The notes: generated by a model not told the origin, from the sequence alone. A stretch of 6,845 nt of DNA from Woeseiaceae bacterium (GCA_022615525.1 JAKEGN010000347.1:1-6845), one strand, 5' to 3'; shown: positions 1-6,089, numbered from the stretch's first letter. Program-made: numbers and translations.

Positions 1-234
1 CCGTTGGAATCCCGCGTCTCTGAGCAAGGCGGCCATATACTCGGGTCCCGCCGGAAAGTTGAGGTTCTCCGCCGCAATGGAGGGCAGCGCGATCCATTCC
101 TGCAATCGCTGCACGCCCTCATCATGTTGTTCTGCGATGGCTGCCTTGATGTCGGTGAAGTCCGTTTCGGCGGTCCATGCCGCATGACTTGCAAGGAGCG
201 CGAGCGCAGCACCAGTCATTGTTCTTGAGTTCAT
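1..234 (-). CDS. Exported M20-family metallopeptidase, N-terminal part (runs off the left edge)
   Basis: The minus strand is open from an ATG at 234 to the window edge, 78 codons with no stop. The first ~22 residues (MNSRTMTGAALALLASHAAW) have a basic start, a short hydrophobic core and small residues before TAETD, so a signal peptide and export to the periplasm are likely. The next stretch, with IKAAIAEQHDEGVQRLQEW, then LPSIAAEN and GPEYMAALLRDAGF, matches the start of M20/M28-type dipeptidases: a helix ending in 'L..IPSIS/A' followed by 'MA..L...GF'. Known members are zinc exopeptidases or deacylases of ~450-500 residues; the metal ligands would lie outside the window, so the family call rests on this N-terminal pattern only. 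The upstream GGGATA is a weak ribosome-binding site. The start is preferred over ATG at residue 6 because it gives the charged n-region. The gene is separated from the MBL gene by 239 nt containing two REP hairpins, so it probably has its own promoter. Confidence 0.7.
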   Translation of the reverse strand, partial: MNSRTMTGAALALLASHAAWTAETDFTDIKAAIAEQHDEGVQRLQEWIALPSIAAENLNFPAGPEYMAALLRDAGFQR

Positions 235-318
235 GGCGTATCCCGTTTTGATTTGTAAGTGGGGTGAGCCCGCCTAGTTTGCGCGCGAACAACATCGAAC
301 TGCAATTATTGGCATGAC

Positions 319-408
319 CCCTGTAAGAGCGAGCAGTGCTCGCGACGCGATGTCCGAAATTGCGCCAGATCATAACTCCGCGTCGCGAGCGCTGCTCGCT
401 CCTACAAG
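319..408. repeat. Inverted pair of GTAG-type REP hairpins (BIME-like)
   Basis: Copy 1 (320-349, plus) and copy 2 (379-408, minus) match at 27 of 30 positions when one is reverse-complemented, with 29 nt between them. Each has a CCTGTAGGAG-like head, an internal hairpin (329-343 and 385-399; stem GCGAGCA/TGCTCGC, with one A-C pair in copy 2) and a GCGACGCG tail. The pair could fold into a long cruciform or a double hairpin in RNA. It fills much of the 239-nt gap between the MBL gene stop and the M20 start. It may act as an mRNA 3'-end stabiliser or attenuator; that role is inferred from other REP/BIME elements. No T-run follows, so it is not a classical terminator. The rest of the gap shows only a small hairpin (458-474) overlapping the MBL stop codon. 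Confidence 0.85.
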
Positions 409-473
409 TGACTTACTTCCCTAACTCGTACAAATACTCAACGTACTACAGCACTGCACGATCGCATAGATCG

Positions 474-1202
474 TTACGCCGCTTTCGCCAACCGTTGTTG
501 CGACAAGCCCTCCGCAAAGCCCCGGAGTGCGGCCGCGCCGTCACCTTCGAGCGAGGACCCGTGCATGATCGCGAGCGTTCGGGGCTGGAGTGCCGCCAGT
601 CGCTTGAGCGCGGTGATCGTGTCCTGCGTCACGCTCATCGAGCGGAACAGGTCTTCACCGTCCAGCGCCGGGCCGACGATGTCGCCCTTCGCCAGCGCGG
701 GAACGTCGCCGACCTGTCCCAGGATGTCACTGCACAGCAGCACACCGTTTTCTTCCTCGTACATGAGGCCCGCGTCCCAGCCGTGCGGCACGTGCGGCGT
801 GGCGAGGTACCGGACGCGCTTGCCACCAAGATCCAGCACTTCGTTGTCCTCGAGCGCGCGCGGCATACGCAGTGACAGGTCGTTCAATGACACATCACAT
901 CCGAGTTTGCCGTGTGCGACCTGCGCGTGCGGTGCGGCTTGCTGCCACAGGTTCATCGCCCCGCTCTCATCGGCTTCCAGGTGGCTGAACGAGATCCAGC
1001 GCAGTTTTTCGATCGGCATCAGCGTCGCGATGGCGCCGCGGATGCTGTCGAACATACCCTTGTGACCGCAATGAAACAGCAGGGGCTCATCGGCCATCAG
1101 CAGGAATTGGTTGAAGGTGAAGCCGGCCGGTGGCGCGACCTCCGGTACCAGTGTCGACAGGCGAAAAACGCCGTCCGCGATTTCGTTGATACGCGTTTCC
1201 AT
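474..1202 (-). CDS. MBL-fold protein with flavodiiron-type (ODP) diiron site, no flavodoxin domain
   Basis: A 242-residue metallo-beta-lactamase-fold protein without signal peptide, so cytoplasmic. The metal-site pattern is that of the oxygen-binding diiron domain of flavodiiron proteins, not the HxHxDH of hydrolases: H74-x-E76-x-D78 (in FSHLEADESG), then H140, D159 and H214. The spacing H140 to D159 (19 residues) equals that of the flavodiiron ligands I recall for Desulfovibrio ROO (H146, D165). The residue after D78 is Glu, not the usual His. Flavodiiron proteins are ~400 residues with a C-terminal flavodoxin and reduce O2 or NO; here only the diiron domain is present, so electrons would need a separate partner, or the protein has a sensing or hydrolytic job. 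ATG at 1202 is supported by GGGAG about 8 nt upstream. It lies 30 nt after the tetR stop, so co-transcription with, and control by, that repressor is likely. Exact substrate unknown. Confidence 0.8.
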   Translation of the reverse strand: METRINEIADGVFRLSTLVPEVAPPAGFTFNQFLLMADEPLLFHCGHKGMFDSIRGAIATLMPIEKLRWISFSHLEADESGAMNLWQQAAPHAQVAHGKLGCDVSLNDLSLRMPRALEDNEVLDLGGKRVRYLATPHVPHGWDAGLMYEEENGVLLCSDILGQVGDVPALAKGDIVGPALDGEDLFRSMSVTQDTITALKRLAALQPRTLAIMHGSSLEGDGAAALRGFAEGLSQQRLAKAA

Positions 1203-1232
1203 GTCATGTACTCCCGTGGTTTGTTCGATGCT

Positions 1233-1835
1233 TCAGTGTTCGGTGTGATCCAGCCAGCCATTCACCAGCGCCGCGATTCTCTCGGCGGCTGTCGCTGTGT
1301 CAAAGCCCTGCCGGCGCAGCGCCCGGTAGACGTCGAGATCGACCAGCGCGGCGACCAGTGCGGTTTGCCGGCCGCGTTTTTGCGCGCCGATCGCGCGTGC
1401 GGCAAGCGTCAGCCGGTTGTCGGCCTCCTCTGCCACGAACTGTTCGAGCGACTCGGCGATAAACTGATCGCGCCGCACCGACGCCAACGCCGGTATGCGT
1501 TCGTAGTAGTCGAACAGGGCTTCCGCCAGGCGTGCGACCCGCTCCGGCCGCGTCGCCGCGCCCTCGAAGACCGCCCCGGTCGGCGCCGGCACCTGCTCGG
1601 CGGTGAAGGCTCCGCAAGCCGCGATGGCATCCGGATAGGTCGGAAAGTGGTGGTAGACGGTGCCGACGCTCACCCCGGCGCGCGCCGCGATGTCTTTCAT
1701 CGAGGTATCGGCAATCCCGCGCTCCGCATGCAGGTCCGAGGTTGCCTCGACGATGCGCCGGCGGGTTTCGTCCGCGGCTTCGGCACGGCGGCCGAGGCGA
1801 TAAACGCGGCGTTTCTTTTTCAGTGAACTAGGCAT
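1233..1835 (-). CDS. TetR/AcrR-family transcriptional repressor
   Basis: A 200-residue regulator. After a basic N-terminus (KKKRR at 6-10) comes the TetR DNA-binding domain: helix 1 from DETRRRIVEATSDLHAERG, then the helix-turn-helix TSMKDIAARAGVSVGTVYHHF at about 44-64, with the typical 'GVS.GTVYHHF' recognition helix. The C-terminal ~130 residues are alpha-helical ligand-binding/dimer sequence with no recognised specificity, so the inducer is unknown. I start at ATG 1835. A longer reading from a TTG at 1862 adds nine residues, but these lie inside the probable operator and upstream of the predicted transcript start. The gene is downstream of the cyclase (43-nt gap) and 30 nt upstream of the MBL gene. 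The palindrome immediately before its ATG points to autorepression, with the MBL gene as the natural co-target. Confidence 0.9.
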   Translation of the reverse strand: MPSSLKKKRRVYRLGRRAEAADETRRRIVEATSDLHAERGIADTSMKDIAARAGVSVGTVYHHFPTYPDAIAACGAFTAEQVPAPTGAVFEGAATRPERVARLAEALFDYYERIPALASVRRDQFIAESLEQFVAEEADNRLTLAARAIGAQKRGRQTALVAALVDLDVYRALRRQGFDTATAAERIAALVNGWLDHTEH

Positions 1836-1865
1836 ATATTGATTGAACACAAGTTCAACCAATAT
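1836..1865. promoter_or_regulatory. Probable TetR operator: 30-bp palindrome
   Basis: The half-sites ATATTGATTGAAC (1836-1848) and GTTCAACCAATAT (1853-1865) are reverse complements at 12 of 13 positions, separated by ACAA. The only break is 1842/1859. This length and symmetry suit a TetR dimer (or two dimers). The palindrome ends directly at the tetR ATG, covers the -10 box and the spacer, and touches the last base of the -35 box, so bound protein would block RNA polymerase. Ownership by the adjacent TetR protein is inferred from position. Confidence 0.8.
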
Positions 1866-1870
1866 GTCAA
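1842..1870 (-). promoter_or_regulatory. Sigma70-type promoter for tetR, apparently leaderless
   Basis: Minus strand: a perfect -35 box TTGACA (1870-1865), a 17-nt spacer, and a -10 box TTCAAT (1847-1842, 4 of 6 matches to TATAAT). Only six bases separate the -10 box from the ATG at 1835, so transcription should begin at or within a base or two of the start codon. No Shine-Dalgarno sequence precedes the ATG, which agrees with a leaderless mRNA. The -35 box lies just after the cyclase stop codon, so tetR has its own promoter even if the cyclase transcript reads through. Confidence 0.6.
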
Positions 1871-1878
1871 GCGGGATT

Positions 1879-2667
1879 TCAGTCGCCCGGGAGCAATGCG
1901 ATAACCCGTACCGGCCCGCCCGAACCGCCGGCGATTTTCATCGGCAGGGCGATCAGCGTAAAGCCGCCCGGGGGCAGCTCCTCGAGGTTGGTCAGGTTCT
2001 CCAGTCCGGAGACCTGGTGTGCCGCCACGATGCGGTGCACCGGAAAATCCTTTGAACGGCCGTAATCGATGGAGGCGGTATCGATGCCGAGTACCGGCGC
2101 GCCCCGTTCCTCGATGAGCCAGGTTGCCGCTTCCTCACCGTAGCCCGGGAAGGACAGCTTGCTGGCATCGCCCGGCGTGTCGTCGCCGAGGTACGCGCGG
2201 GCATCCGGCCAGCGACTGCTCCAGCCGCTGCGCAGCAGCACGATGGCGCCTTGTGGTATGCGCCCGTGCTGCGCTTCGTGCCGCGACACGGCATCGAGCG
2301 TCAGACGATAGTCCGCATCGGCCGAGGCCTCGGCGCTGACGTCGATCACCACCGCCGGACCCACGAGATCGGTAAGCGGAACTTCATCGACCGGCGCACC
2401 CTGCTCAAAGAAATGCAACGGCGCATCGATATGCGTGCCGCCGTGCTCGGCGGTGCAGAAAGCGTTTGCCGAGTAGAACCAGCCGCTGTCGGATATCCCC
2501 GAAGCGAGTTGCTGGAACTGGAAGCCGCGGGTGTCCGTGGGCCAGTAGAGGCTATCTGCGCCGTAAGCGTGGCTGAGATCGACAATCTGCGGCTCCGGCG
2601 TTTCCTGCGAGCAGGCAGTGAGCTGCAACACCGTGCCGGCGAGGATCAGAAATGAAAGACGTTGCAT
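1879..2667 (-). CDS. Cyclase-family lipoprotein (kynurenine formamidase-like hydrolase)
   Basis: A 262-residue protein of the cyclase family (kynurenine formamidase/isatin hydrolase fold, metal-dependent amide or lactone hydrolases). The hallmark motif HGGTHIDAPLHF is intact at 75-86, with H75, H79, D81 and H85 as expected metal/catalytic residues. The C-terminal signature GLENLTNLEELPPGGF, then LPMKIAGGSGGPVR (about 221-254) is typical of the family. The N-terminus is a lipoprotein signal: hydrophobic residues 4-16 and lipobox LTAC with Cys19; Ser at +2 predicts the outer membrane by the enterobacterial sorting rule. Most kynurenine formamidases are cytoplasmic, so a lipid-anchored form suggests an extracytoplasmic substrate. 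ATG 2667 has GAGG 8 nt upstream. Its stop is 43 nt before the tetR start, same strand. The specific substrate cannot be told; tryptophan breakdown is not supported by any neighbour. Confidence 0.88.
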   Translation of the reverse strand: MQRLSFLILAGTVLQLTACSQETPEPQIVDLSHAYGADSLYWPTDTRGFQFQQLASGISDSGWFYSANAFCTAEHGGTHIDAPLHFFEQGAPVDEVPLTDLVGPAVVIDVSAEASADADYRLTLDAVSRHEAQHGRIPQGAIVLLRSGWSSRWPDARAYLGDDTPGDASKLSFPGYGEEAATWLIEERGAPVLGIDTASIDYGRSKDFPVHRIVAAHQVSGLENLTNLEELPPGGFTLIALPMKIAGGSGGPVRVIALLPGD

Positions 2668-2699
2668 GGCGAGGACCTCAAGCTACGAGTGGTTCCGCA

Positions 2700-2705
2700 A
2701 TTCTA
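2700..2705 (-). promoter_or_regulatory. Possible -10 box for the cyclase gene
   Basis: On the minus strand TAGAAT (5 of 6 matches to TATAAT) lies 32 nt before the cyclase ATG, which would give a leader of about 25 nt containing the GAGG ribosome-binding site. No convincing -35 box is found at 16-18 nt, so this is only a candidate. Confidence 0.3.
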
Positions 2706-2732
2706 CCGCGCCTGACACTGGCCGCGGTCATT

Positions 2733-2772
2733 GCCATCGCCCCTGTCGGAACCTGCACTGCAGGCGACGCGG
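2733..2772 (+). repeat. GTAG-type REP element, copy 3 (left of vapBC)
   Basis: CCATCGCCCCTGTCGGA leads into a hairpin at 2751-2765 (CCTGCA/TGCAGG stem around C) and the GCGACGCG tail. The GTAG head has become GTCG and the first stem pair is lost (A-C), so this copy is partly decayed. A second, poorer relative may follow at 2793-2818, where CGGGCCG and CGGCCCG form a 7-bp stem around a loop holding CCCCTGTAG. Confidence 0.75.
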
Positions 2773-2858
2773 GTCTTTAGCCTGTCGCCATTCGGGCCGT
2801 TGCCCCTGTAGCGGCCCGCATCGCACACATTTCTCCAAAAACCACGCGAATACAGCGT

Positions 2859-2887
2859 TTGCCCGGCCCTCGAAGCTGTAGTACATT
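2859..2887 (+). promoter_or_regulatory. Candidate promoter of the vapBC-like operon
   Basis: TTGCCC (2859-2864, 4 of 6 to TTGACA), a 17-nt spacer and TACATT (2882-2887, 4 of 6 to TATAAT). The predicted start near 2894 lies inside the inverted repeat at 2876-2899, as expected for an autoregulated toxin-antitoxin promoter. Both boxes are weak matches. Confidence 0.4.
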
Positions 2888-2899
2888 CTTGTACTACAG
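2876..2899. promoter_or_regulatory. Probable operator of the toxin-antitoxin operon
   Basis: CTGTAGTACA (2876-2885) and TGTACTACAG (2890-2899) are perfect reverse complements around TTCT. The repeat ends 11 nt before the antitoxin ATG and overlaps the candidate -10 box. Ribbon-helix-helix antitoxins typically bind such short symmetric sites through paired dimers and repress their own operon; assignment to this antitoxin is by position. Confidence 0.8.
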
Positions 2900-2910
2900 A
2901 GGTACCCAGC

Positions 2911-3165
2911 ATGCCCACGAGTGTCCGCCTCGACCCCGAGACCGAAGCGTTGCTGCGACGCCTCGCGCGTGAGCGCGGTCGCACGAAATCCGAGATCATC
3001 CGCGACGCCCTGCACCGGCTGGCCACTGTACCCTCCGACGTAGCCGAGCCAGCCAGCCTTTACCAGTCCGTCGAAGACCTGGTAGGCATTGCTGACAACG
3101 GTCCGAAGGATCTGGCGGAGCAACACAAACGCCGCTTCCGCGACAAGCTGCATCGCCGACGTTGA
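2911..3165 (+). CDS. Ribbon-helix-helix (CopG/Arc-type) antitoxin, VapB-like
   Basis: An 84-residue protein. Residues 3-9 (TSVRLDP) form the DNA-contacting beta-strand, 10-22 helix A and about 24-38 helix B (RTKSEIIRDALHRL), the standard ribbon-helix-helix of CopG/Arc regulators. The C-terminal half (45-84), ending in a strongly basic KRRFRDKLHRRR, should be the toxin-neutralising part. It likely both inhibits the PIN toxin and represses the operon with it. AGAGG lies 8 nt before the ATG. Its TGA overlaps the toxin ATG by one base (TGATG), a usual translational-coupling arrangement that keeps antitoxin synthesis ahead of toxin. Confidence 0.88.
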   Translation: MPTSVRLDPETEALLRRLARERGRTKSEIIRDALHRLATVPSDVAEPASLYQSVEDLVGIADNGPKDLAEQHKRRFRDKLHRRR

Positions 3166-3578
3166 TGCTGCACGGTTTGCTGGTCGATGCGGGACCGCTC
3201 ATTGCGATTCTCAACCGACGTGACCGCCACCATGACCGATGCCTGGCCGTATTGCGAGGTACCGACGCGCCGATGCTGTCCACGTGGATGGCCGTGACCG
3301 AAGCAATGTATCTGCTGGATTTCTCGATGGCCGCGCAGGATGCCTTACTCGAGATGATCGAACGCGGTGCTTTGCAAATTCTCGATATCGCTACAACCGA
3401 TCTGCCGGAAATCAAGAACCTGATGAAGAAATACGGCGATCAGCCAATGGAATTTGCCGATGCGTCGCTGGTGCAGGTCGCCAACCGGCACGGACTGGAC
3501 GAAATCTTTACTTTGGATCGGCGCGATTTCGGCGTCTACCGACTCAAGCGCGGCCGGCATTTCAAAATACTGCCATAG
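3165..3578 (+). CDS. PIN-domain toxin ribonuclease, VapC-like (COG2402 type)
   Basis: A 137-residue PIN-domain protein. The acidic metal-binding residues of PIN nucleases are all present: D8 in LLVDAGPLIA, E46 in VTEAMYLL, D99 in FADASLVQVA, and D118 (or D121) in FTLDRRDFGVYR. VapC toxins are Mg-dependent RNases that cut tRNA or rRNA and stop translation. The motif set PMEFADASLV and FTLDRRDFGVYR with a short C-terminal tail fits the COG2402 branch. I use ATG 3165; the in-frame TTG one codon earlier (3162) would add a single Met. No strong ribosome-binding site precedes it, which fits coupling to the antitoxin stop. The active site looks intact, so the toxin is probably functional; its RNA target is unknown. 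Confidence 0.88.
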   Translation: MLHGLLVDAGPLIAILNRRDRHHDRCLAVLRGTDAPMLSTWMAVTEAMYLLDFSMAAQDALLEMIERGALQILDIATTDLPEIKNLMKKYGDQPMEFADASLVQVANRHGLDEIFTLDRRDFGVYRLKRGRHFKILP

Positions 3579-3588
3579 GGCTGCGAAA

Positions 3589-3605
3589 AAGGTGTCAGAC
3601 ACCTT
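3589..3605. terminator. Perfect 17-nt palindromic hairpin after the toxin gene
   Basis: AAGGTGTCAGACACCTT is a perfect inverted repeat centred at 3597, ten nt after the toxin stop, preceded by AAA and followed by ATTT. It could act as a weak intrinsic terminator, although the T-run is broken. The same GGTGTC/GACACC core occurs as a dispersed intergenic motif in many proteobacteria as I recall, so it may be a small repeat and not a terminator. Confidence 0.5.
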
Positions 3606-3647
3606 ATTTGACCGATACCCGCCGCGACTACCACCATTAGAAGTGCA

Positions 3648-3671
3648 TGAGCCTGCATTGCAGGCGACGCA
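3648..3671 (+). repeat. REP hairpin, copy 4 (right of vapBC)
   Basis: A shortened copy: perfect 7-bp stem GCCTGCA/TGCAGGC around T (3651-3665) followed by GACGCAG, with the CCTGTAG head missing. It lies in the 272-nt gap between the toxin gene and the EcsC gene. That gap also holds two 9-bp tandem duplications, CCGATTTCG (3737-3754) and ATCCGGCGG (3820-3837), and no convincing promoter hexamers. Confidence 0.65.
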
Positions 3672-3850
3672 GATCTCGAATCAATCGCGATTGCCGCTAT
3701 TCCGGGCCGGACTCCGATTTCCTCGCCCGCCCTACCCCGATTTCGCCGATTTCGTTCATACTGGTGCTGGCACGACTTACGCAGCCACGGACCTGGAACG
3801 GGGGCTTGCAACGCTTCGAATCCGGCGGATCCGGCGGTGGAGATAATTGA

Positions 3851-4669
3851 ATGGAAGCCCCGGTCATGGTCGATCGACTTTCGCGAAACGACACCCGGCA
3901 ATTGCAGTCCGCAAAACTCCTTTTGGAGAACCCGGGCATTGCCGCAAAAATGGCAAACGTCCTGGCAAGCCCGATCGACAAGGGATTGAAATTGTTGCCC
4001 GCCGGTGTGCAAGACCAGATTCACCTGATCACCCGGAACTCTCTTGAGAAGGCGATGCAAGTGGCCATCTGGACGATGCGGGACGGTCTCCGACCGTCGT
4101 CGAATTTCGTCCACAAAATATCCGCCGTTTTTACCGGCGCGGCTGGCGGAGCCTTCGGCTTGCCAGCCCTGGCAATCGAGTTGCCGATATCAACCACCAT
4201 CATGCTCCGCTCCATTGCCGATATCGCCCGTAACGAGGGCGAATTATTGGATTCGAGAGAAGCCCAACTCGCTTGCCTCGCGGTATTTGCCATGGGCGGG
4301 CCGTCTGCCAGTGACGATGCAGCGGAGTCGGCGTACTTTGCGGTGCGTGCGTTGCTGGCGAAAAGTATTGCCGATGCAGCGACACACCTGGCGTCCAAGG
4401 GTGCCACCAAAGAAGCCGCGCCCGTTCTGCTGCGGTTGATGACCCAGGTAGCTGCCCGATTCAGCATCCCGGTTACCGAGAAAGTCGTTGCCCAAGCGGT
4501 GCCGGTCATCGGGGCGGCCGGTGGAGCATTGATCAACATGCTTTTCATGGAGCACTTCCAGGACATGGCTCGCGGGCATTTTGTGGTGCGGCGCCTGGAG
4601 CGAGCGCACGGCCCGGACCTTATCCGCACAACCTACGAAAGCCTGCCGTCCAAAGCGACCGGCAATTAA
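3851..4669 (+). CDS. EcsC-family protein
   Basis: A 272-residue protein of the EcsC family, named after a gene next to the Bacillus ecsAB transporter; its biochemical role is not established. Recognised by two Gly/Ala-rich hydrophobic segments with conserved surroundings: FTGAAGGAFGLPALAIELP (94-112) followed by LRSIADIARNEGE (119-131), and VPVIGAAGGALINMLFMEHF (217-236) followed by ARGHFVVRRLERAHG. These could be membrane-associating but are short and helical, so location is uncertain; there is no signal peptide. GGAG 8 nt upstream supports ATG 3851; ATG at residue 6 is an alternative. The TGA of a 67-codon upstream reading frame abuts this ATG, but that frame does not look coding. Neighbours give no functional clue: a toxin-antitoxin pair before it and a hydrolase after it. 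Confidence 0.82.
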   Translation: MEAPVMVDRLSRNDTRQLQSAKLLLENPGIAAKMANVLASPIDKGLKLLPAGVQDQIHLITRNSLEKAMQVAIWTMRDGLRPSSNFVHKISAVFTGAAGGAFGLPALAIELPISTTIMLRSIADIARNEGELLDSREAQLACLAVFAMGGPSASDDAAESAYFAVRALLAKSIADAATHLASKGATKEAAPVLLRLMTQVAARFSIPVTEKVVAQAVPVIGAAGGALINMLFMEHFQDMARGHFVVRRLERAHGPDLIRTTYESLPSKATGN

Positions 4670-4773
4670 GCAAACGGGAATTGGTGTCGCACACACTTTG
4701 ATTTGTTTAAGCCTGTACTTCGCGCAGCCTGACGAGCAATGCTCGGTTCAAATGCACAGATACGGTCAAACGC

Positions 4774-4779
4774 TATAAC
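4774..4779 (+). promoter_or_regulatory. Weak candidate -10 box before the amidohydrolase
   Basis: TATAAC matches 5 of 6 of the -10 consensus and lies 17 nt before the amidohydrolase ATG. The only -35-like hexamer (TTCAAA, 4747-4752) is 21 nt away, which is too far for a standard promoter. The 127-nt gap also has a small GAGCA-A-TGCTC hairpin (4734-4744), perhaps a REP remnant. Confidence 0.25.
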
Positions 4780-4796
4780 CACACCCAGGAACGCAC

Positions 4797-6089
4797 ATGA
4801 CGATTACATTGAAACCACTTATGGGCGGCATCGCGGCACTCACGCTGCTTGCACAATTATCCGCAGCGGATACGTTGTTGCATGCCGGGCGCATGATTGA
4901 CGGCGTTTCGGATCAGGCGGTCACCGCCGTCACCATCAGGATACGCGATGGCGTCATAACCGGGATCAGCGAGGGCCATGCGCAGGCCGCAGCGGATGAT
5001 GCCGTTATCGATCTGCGCAACCACACCGTACTCCCCGGACTCATGGACATGCATGTGCACCTCTCCGGTGAGTATTCGCCGAATCAGCGGCTCGAGCAGT
5101 TCACTCTCAGCGAGGCGGATGTAAGCATCGATGCCGTGATGTTCGCCAAACGCACCCTCGAAGCCGGGTTCACTGTGGTGCGCAATCTGGGAGAGTCATA
5201 CGGTGCCGTCATCGCGTTACGCAAGGCGATTGACGCCGGCGACGTACCCGGACCGCGCATATTTACCGCCGGCAAGGGCATCGGCACCACGGGCGGTCAC
5301 GCCGATCCGACCAACGGGTGGGCGCCCGAACTGATGGGTGATCCGGGCCCGGCAGAGGGCGTGATCAACGGCGCAGACGATGCACGCAAAGCGGTTCGAC
5401 AGCGCTACAAGGATGGCGCCGACTGGATCAAGATCACGGCAACGGGCGGTGTGTTGAGCGTGGCCAAGAGCGGGCAGAACCCGCAGTTCACCGACGAGGA
5501 ACTCAAAGCCGTCGTACAGACCGCCAAGGACTATGGCATGCGCGTCGCAGCGCACGCCCATGGCACCGAGGGAATGCGACGAGCGGTAGTCGCCGGCGTG
5601 GCGTCCATCGAGCATGGCACTTACATGGACGACGCCGTCATCCGCCTGATGAAAGAGCACGGTACCTACTACGTGCCAACGATCCTCGCAGGTCAATGGG
5701 TAGCCGAGAAATCGACCATCGACGGCTTTTTTCCCGAGCTGGTACGGCCCAAAGCCGCCGCGATCGGTCCGCAGATTCTCAGCACCTTCAATCGCGCCTA
5801 TGAGGCGGGTGTGCTGATCGTATTCGGCACGGACACCGGCGTTTCCGCACACGGCGACAATGCGCAGGAGTTTGCCCTGATGGTGCGTGGCGGCATGCCG
5901 CCGATGGAAGCGATCAAGTCAGCGACCAGCGTGGCGGCCCGGTTTCTTGACATCGCCGATACCTACGGCAGCCTCGCCGAGGGCAAGCGCGCCGACATCA
6001 TCGCCGTGTCCGGCGATCCGCTCAGCGACATCTCGGTACTCGAAGACGTCAATTTTGTAATGAAAGGTGGTGTGATCTACAAGCAATAG
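4797..6089 (+). CDS. Exported amidohydrolase, COG1228 (imidazolonepropionase/prolidase-like)
   Basis: A 430-residue metal-dependent hydrolase of the amidohydrolase superfamily. Residues 1-24 are a signal peptide (hydrophobic GGIAALTLLAQLSAAD), so it should act in the periplasm. The binuclear site is complete: H86 and H88 in MDMHVHLSG, the lysine to be carboxylated K212 in WIKITATGG, H253/H255 in AAHAHG, H273 in IEHGTY and D346 in FGTDTG. The N- and C-terminal parts (LLHAGRMIDG; GSLAEGKRADIIAVSGDPL) are the flanking beta-sandwich. This pattern is shared by the Xaa-Pro/Xaa-Arg dipeptidases (Sgx9260-like, Cc2672-like) of COG1228; true imidazolonepropionases are cytoplasmic and lack the lysine motif, so a peptide or N-acyl amino acid substrate is more likely. 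AGGA six nt upstream supports the start. It lies 127 nt after the EcsC gene and probably has its own promoter. With the M20 peptidase and the lipoprotein cyclase it suggests envelope-level breakdown of small amides. Confidence 0.9.
   Translation: MTITLKPLMGGIAALTLLAQLSAADTLLHAGRMIDGVSDQAVTAVTIRIRDGVITGISEGHAQAAADDAVIDLRNHTVLPGLMDMHVHLSGEYSPNQRLEQFTLSEADVSIDAVMFAKRTLEAGFTVVRNLGESYGAVIALRKAIDAGDVPGPRIFTAGKGIGTTGGHADPTNGWAPELMGDPGPAEGVINGADDARKAVRQRYKDGADWIKITATGGVLSVAKSGQNPQFTDEELKAVVQTAKDYGMRVAAHAHGTEGMRRAVVAGVASIEHGTYMDDAVIRLMKEHGTYYVPTILAGQWVAEKSTIDGFFPELVRPKAAAIGPQILSTFNRAYEAGVLIVFGTDTGVSAHGDNAQEFALMVRGGMPPMEAIKSATSVAARFLDIADTYGSLAEGKRADIIAVSGDPLSDISVLEDVNFVMKGGVIYKQ

Noticed and set aside
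458..474. ACGATC-GATCGT hairpin at the MBL stop codon as a rho-independent terminator.
   Set aside because: The stem is only 6 bp, overlaps the stop codon and is not followed by a T-run on the minus strand.
912..1826. 304-codon plus-strand frame opposite the MBL and tetR genes.
   Set aside because: It spans two well-supported minus-strand genes and the gap between them; its length is a by-product of high GC, and the translation has no recognisable domain.
1836..1862. TTG start at 1862 giving a 209-residue TetR.
   Set aside because: These codons lie inside the operator palindrome and between the promoter boxes, so they would not be transcribed from the likely promoter; ATG 1835 fits better.
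3647..3850. 67-codon plus-strand reading frame ending in a Gly/Ser-rich tail (ESGGSGGGDN) whose TGA abuts the EcsC ATG.
   Set aside because: It begins inside a REP hairpin, has no ribosome-binding site, its glycine tail comes from a 9-bp tandem duplication, and the composition does not resemble a protein family.
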